In this document: in pieces, positions 63,213 through 64,000 of the stretch | How positions within the stretch are numbered: the stretch's first letter is position 1 | Layout of the letters: each line of letters begins with the position of its first letter | Assembly (NCBI GenBank): GCA_964607755.1 | Contig: CAZSMC010000003.1 | Location: forward strand, 1-64,000 | Length of the DNA: 64,000 nucleotides | Source of the DNA: CAZSMC01 sp964607755 | GTDB taxonomy: Bacteria; Zhuqueibacterota; Zhuqueibacteria; Residuimicrobiales; Krinioviventaceae | Reading direction: 5' to 3' | The notes under the pieces: model-generated | The model's input: only the letters and a program-made list of their open reading frames with translations | Told to the model about the DNA's origin: nothing | Database searches by the model: none | Position numbers and translations under genes: made by a program

Positions 63213-64000
63213 CTACCTCAGTCTCATTCTTTTGCGGATAAACTCGTTTAGTTCACTCGCTTTGTGTTGCCACGTATGATGTTGCTCAAATTCTTTTTTT
63301 GCGTTTGAACCTAGCGTAAGCCGCAATTTTTTATTTTCAATTAATCGAATGATGTGATTTTTCATCATTGGAATATTGCCGGGCTCGTACAGCAGTCCTG
63401 TGTGTTCATGTTGAATGATTTCCGCTATTTGGCCAATTCGAGCCGCGACGATTGGCTTGCCAGCGGCCATATATTCGAATAGTTTAACCGGAGAAAAATA
63501 AAAAAATGGAATGGCCGGATAAGGTGCCAGAGCGATTGAAAAAAGAGCAATGAGTTCCGGTACCTGATCATGATCTACCGTTCCTGAGTAAAGAACCCGC
63601 TCTTTATTATGGCGGAATCGTTCACGGAAAGATTGAGCCTGTGCGCCGCCACTGCCCACAAAAAGAAATTTTACGTGTCGATAATCGGCCAGGATATCGC
63701 TGATACACTTTTCCATTTCATTCATGCCGTGCCAGTGATGCATCGAACCGACAAATCCTACAATGAGATCGGTCTCCGAAATGTTTAGTTCGTGCATCCA
63801 TTTTTGCCGGTTTGTCAGAACAGACTGTTTCACTGGTTTTGCGCCATTTGTTATCACTTGGAATTTTTCAGTATTTAACCGATGGGTGCTTGTTAAATAA
63901 TTTTTAGTTACGTTTGACTGGGTAAATACACCCGAAGCTTGTCTCAGAAGATATTTTTCAGCTTTGAGCAGCCAGGGGATAGCAGAACGAGGAATATTAT
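63213..64000 (-). CDS. GT4-family glycosyltransferase, 5' end beyond the window
   Basis: The C-terminal half is clear: IVGFVGSMHHWHGMNEMEK, KFLFVGSGGAQAQSF, and SPVKLFEYMAAGKPIVAARIGQIAEII. The frame stays open to the window edge, adding AEKYLLRQASGVFTQSNVTK and TEKFQVITNGAKPVKQS, so the start lies outside. First of the three GT4 genes as transcribed. Confidence 0.88.
   Translation of the reverse strand, partial: NIPRSAIPWLLKAEKYLLRQASGVFTQSNVTKNYLTSTHRLNTEKFQVITNGAKPVKQSVLTNRQKWMHELNISETDLIVGFVGSMHHWHGMNEMEKCISDILADYRHVKFLFVGSGGAQAQSFRERFRHNKERVLYSGTVDHDQVPELIALFSIALAPYPAIPFFYFSPVKLFEYMAAGKPIVAARIGQIAEIIQHEHTGLLYEPGNIPMMKNHIIRLIENKKLRLTLGSNAKKEFEQHHTWQHKASELNEFIRKRMRLR

Noticed and set aside
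1..64000. tRNA, rRNA, CRISPR, IS elements and prophage
   Set aside because: None recognised on either strand by reading; a dedicated scan (tRNAscan-type, repeat search) was not possible here.

Overview
The window reads as a stretch of ordinary chromosome from a free-living bacterium, given as one scaffold with two 100-N assembly gaps (3953-4052 and 57471-57570). The C-terminal sorting domain of the giant surface protein (NFPNPFNP / YNILGQRV / SGIYYYR type) and lipoproteins with C-(D/K)-NPF starts point to the Fibrobacteres-Chlorobi-Bacteroidetes superphylum, most like KSB1/Calditrichota-type lineages. That placement is inference from protein style; no rRNA gene is present. I saw no tRNA, rRNA, CRISPR array, insertion sequence or prophage.

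Left part (1-30 kb): a GT4 glycosyltransferase with a tiny upstream membrane ORF, a Nudix hydrolase, a 3-hydroxyisobutyrate-type dehydrogenase, and a secreted protein split by a gap. Next come a D-threonine-aldolase-like enzyme paired with a divergent GroES, then a plus-strand run: M2-like peptidase, DUF4921/GalT-like protein, lipoprotein, divergent polysaccharide deacetylase, PdxJ and S9 peptidase. An acyl-CoA-ligase-like protein with eroded motifs and an EF-G paralogue follow. The minus strand then carries a P1 peptidase coupled to an OLD-like ATPase, a parvulin and a REC-cNMP regulator. After these come an M64 peptidase, L-serine dehydratase, a GH92 relic, an aldo/keto reductase and a HAD protein. 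Peptide and amino-acid turnover is the main theme.

Middle part (29-46 kb) is housekeeping. The minus-strand cluster rfaE2-dnaG-phosphoesterase-alr is followed by a sulfotransferase and a sugar epimerase. The conserved order tilS-hpt-ftsH-(terminator)-folP-cdaA comes next, with an Ntn-hydrolase gene overlapping the end of cdaA. A second alanine racemase is translationally coupled to a GT2 and a small membrane protein. An isolated ccmE has the CxxxY haem-binding motif instead of HxxxY.

Right part (45-64 kb): a GH3 gene that has lost its catalytic barrel, a non-canonical Nramp-family transporter, small membrane proteins, and a NifX/DUF5320 cluster. That cluster has a textbook sigma-54 promoter and lies next to its own enhancer-binding protein gene; three near-identical 9-4-9 inverted repeats around the regulator gene look like its binding sites. 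It ends in a broken radical-SAM gene. A protein of about 2,550 residues with about 14 Ig-like repeats and a secretion sorting domain follows, then three GT4 glycosyltransferases, the last cut by the window edge.

The best leads are the sigma-54 palindrome regulon at 50-53 kb, the orphan CxxxY CcmE, the 5350-5428 structured element, the TOPRIM-less OLD-like ATPase coupled to a P1 peptidase, and the parallel decay of two glycoside hydrolase genes.
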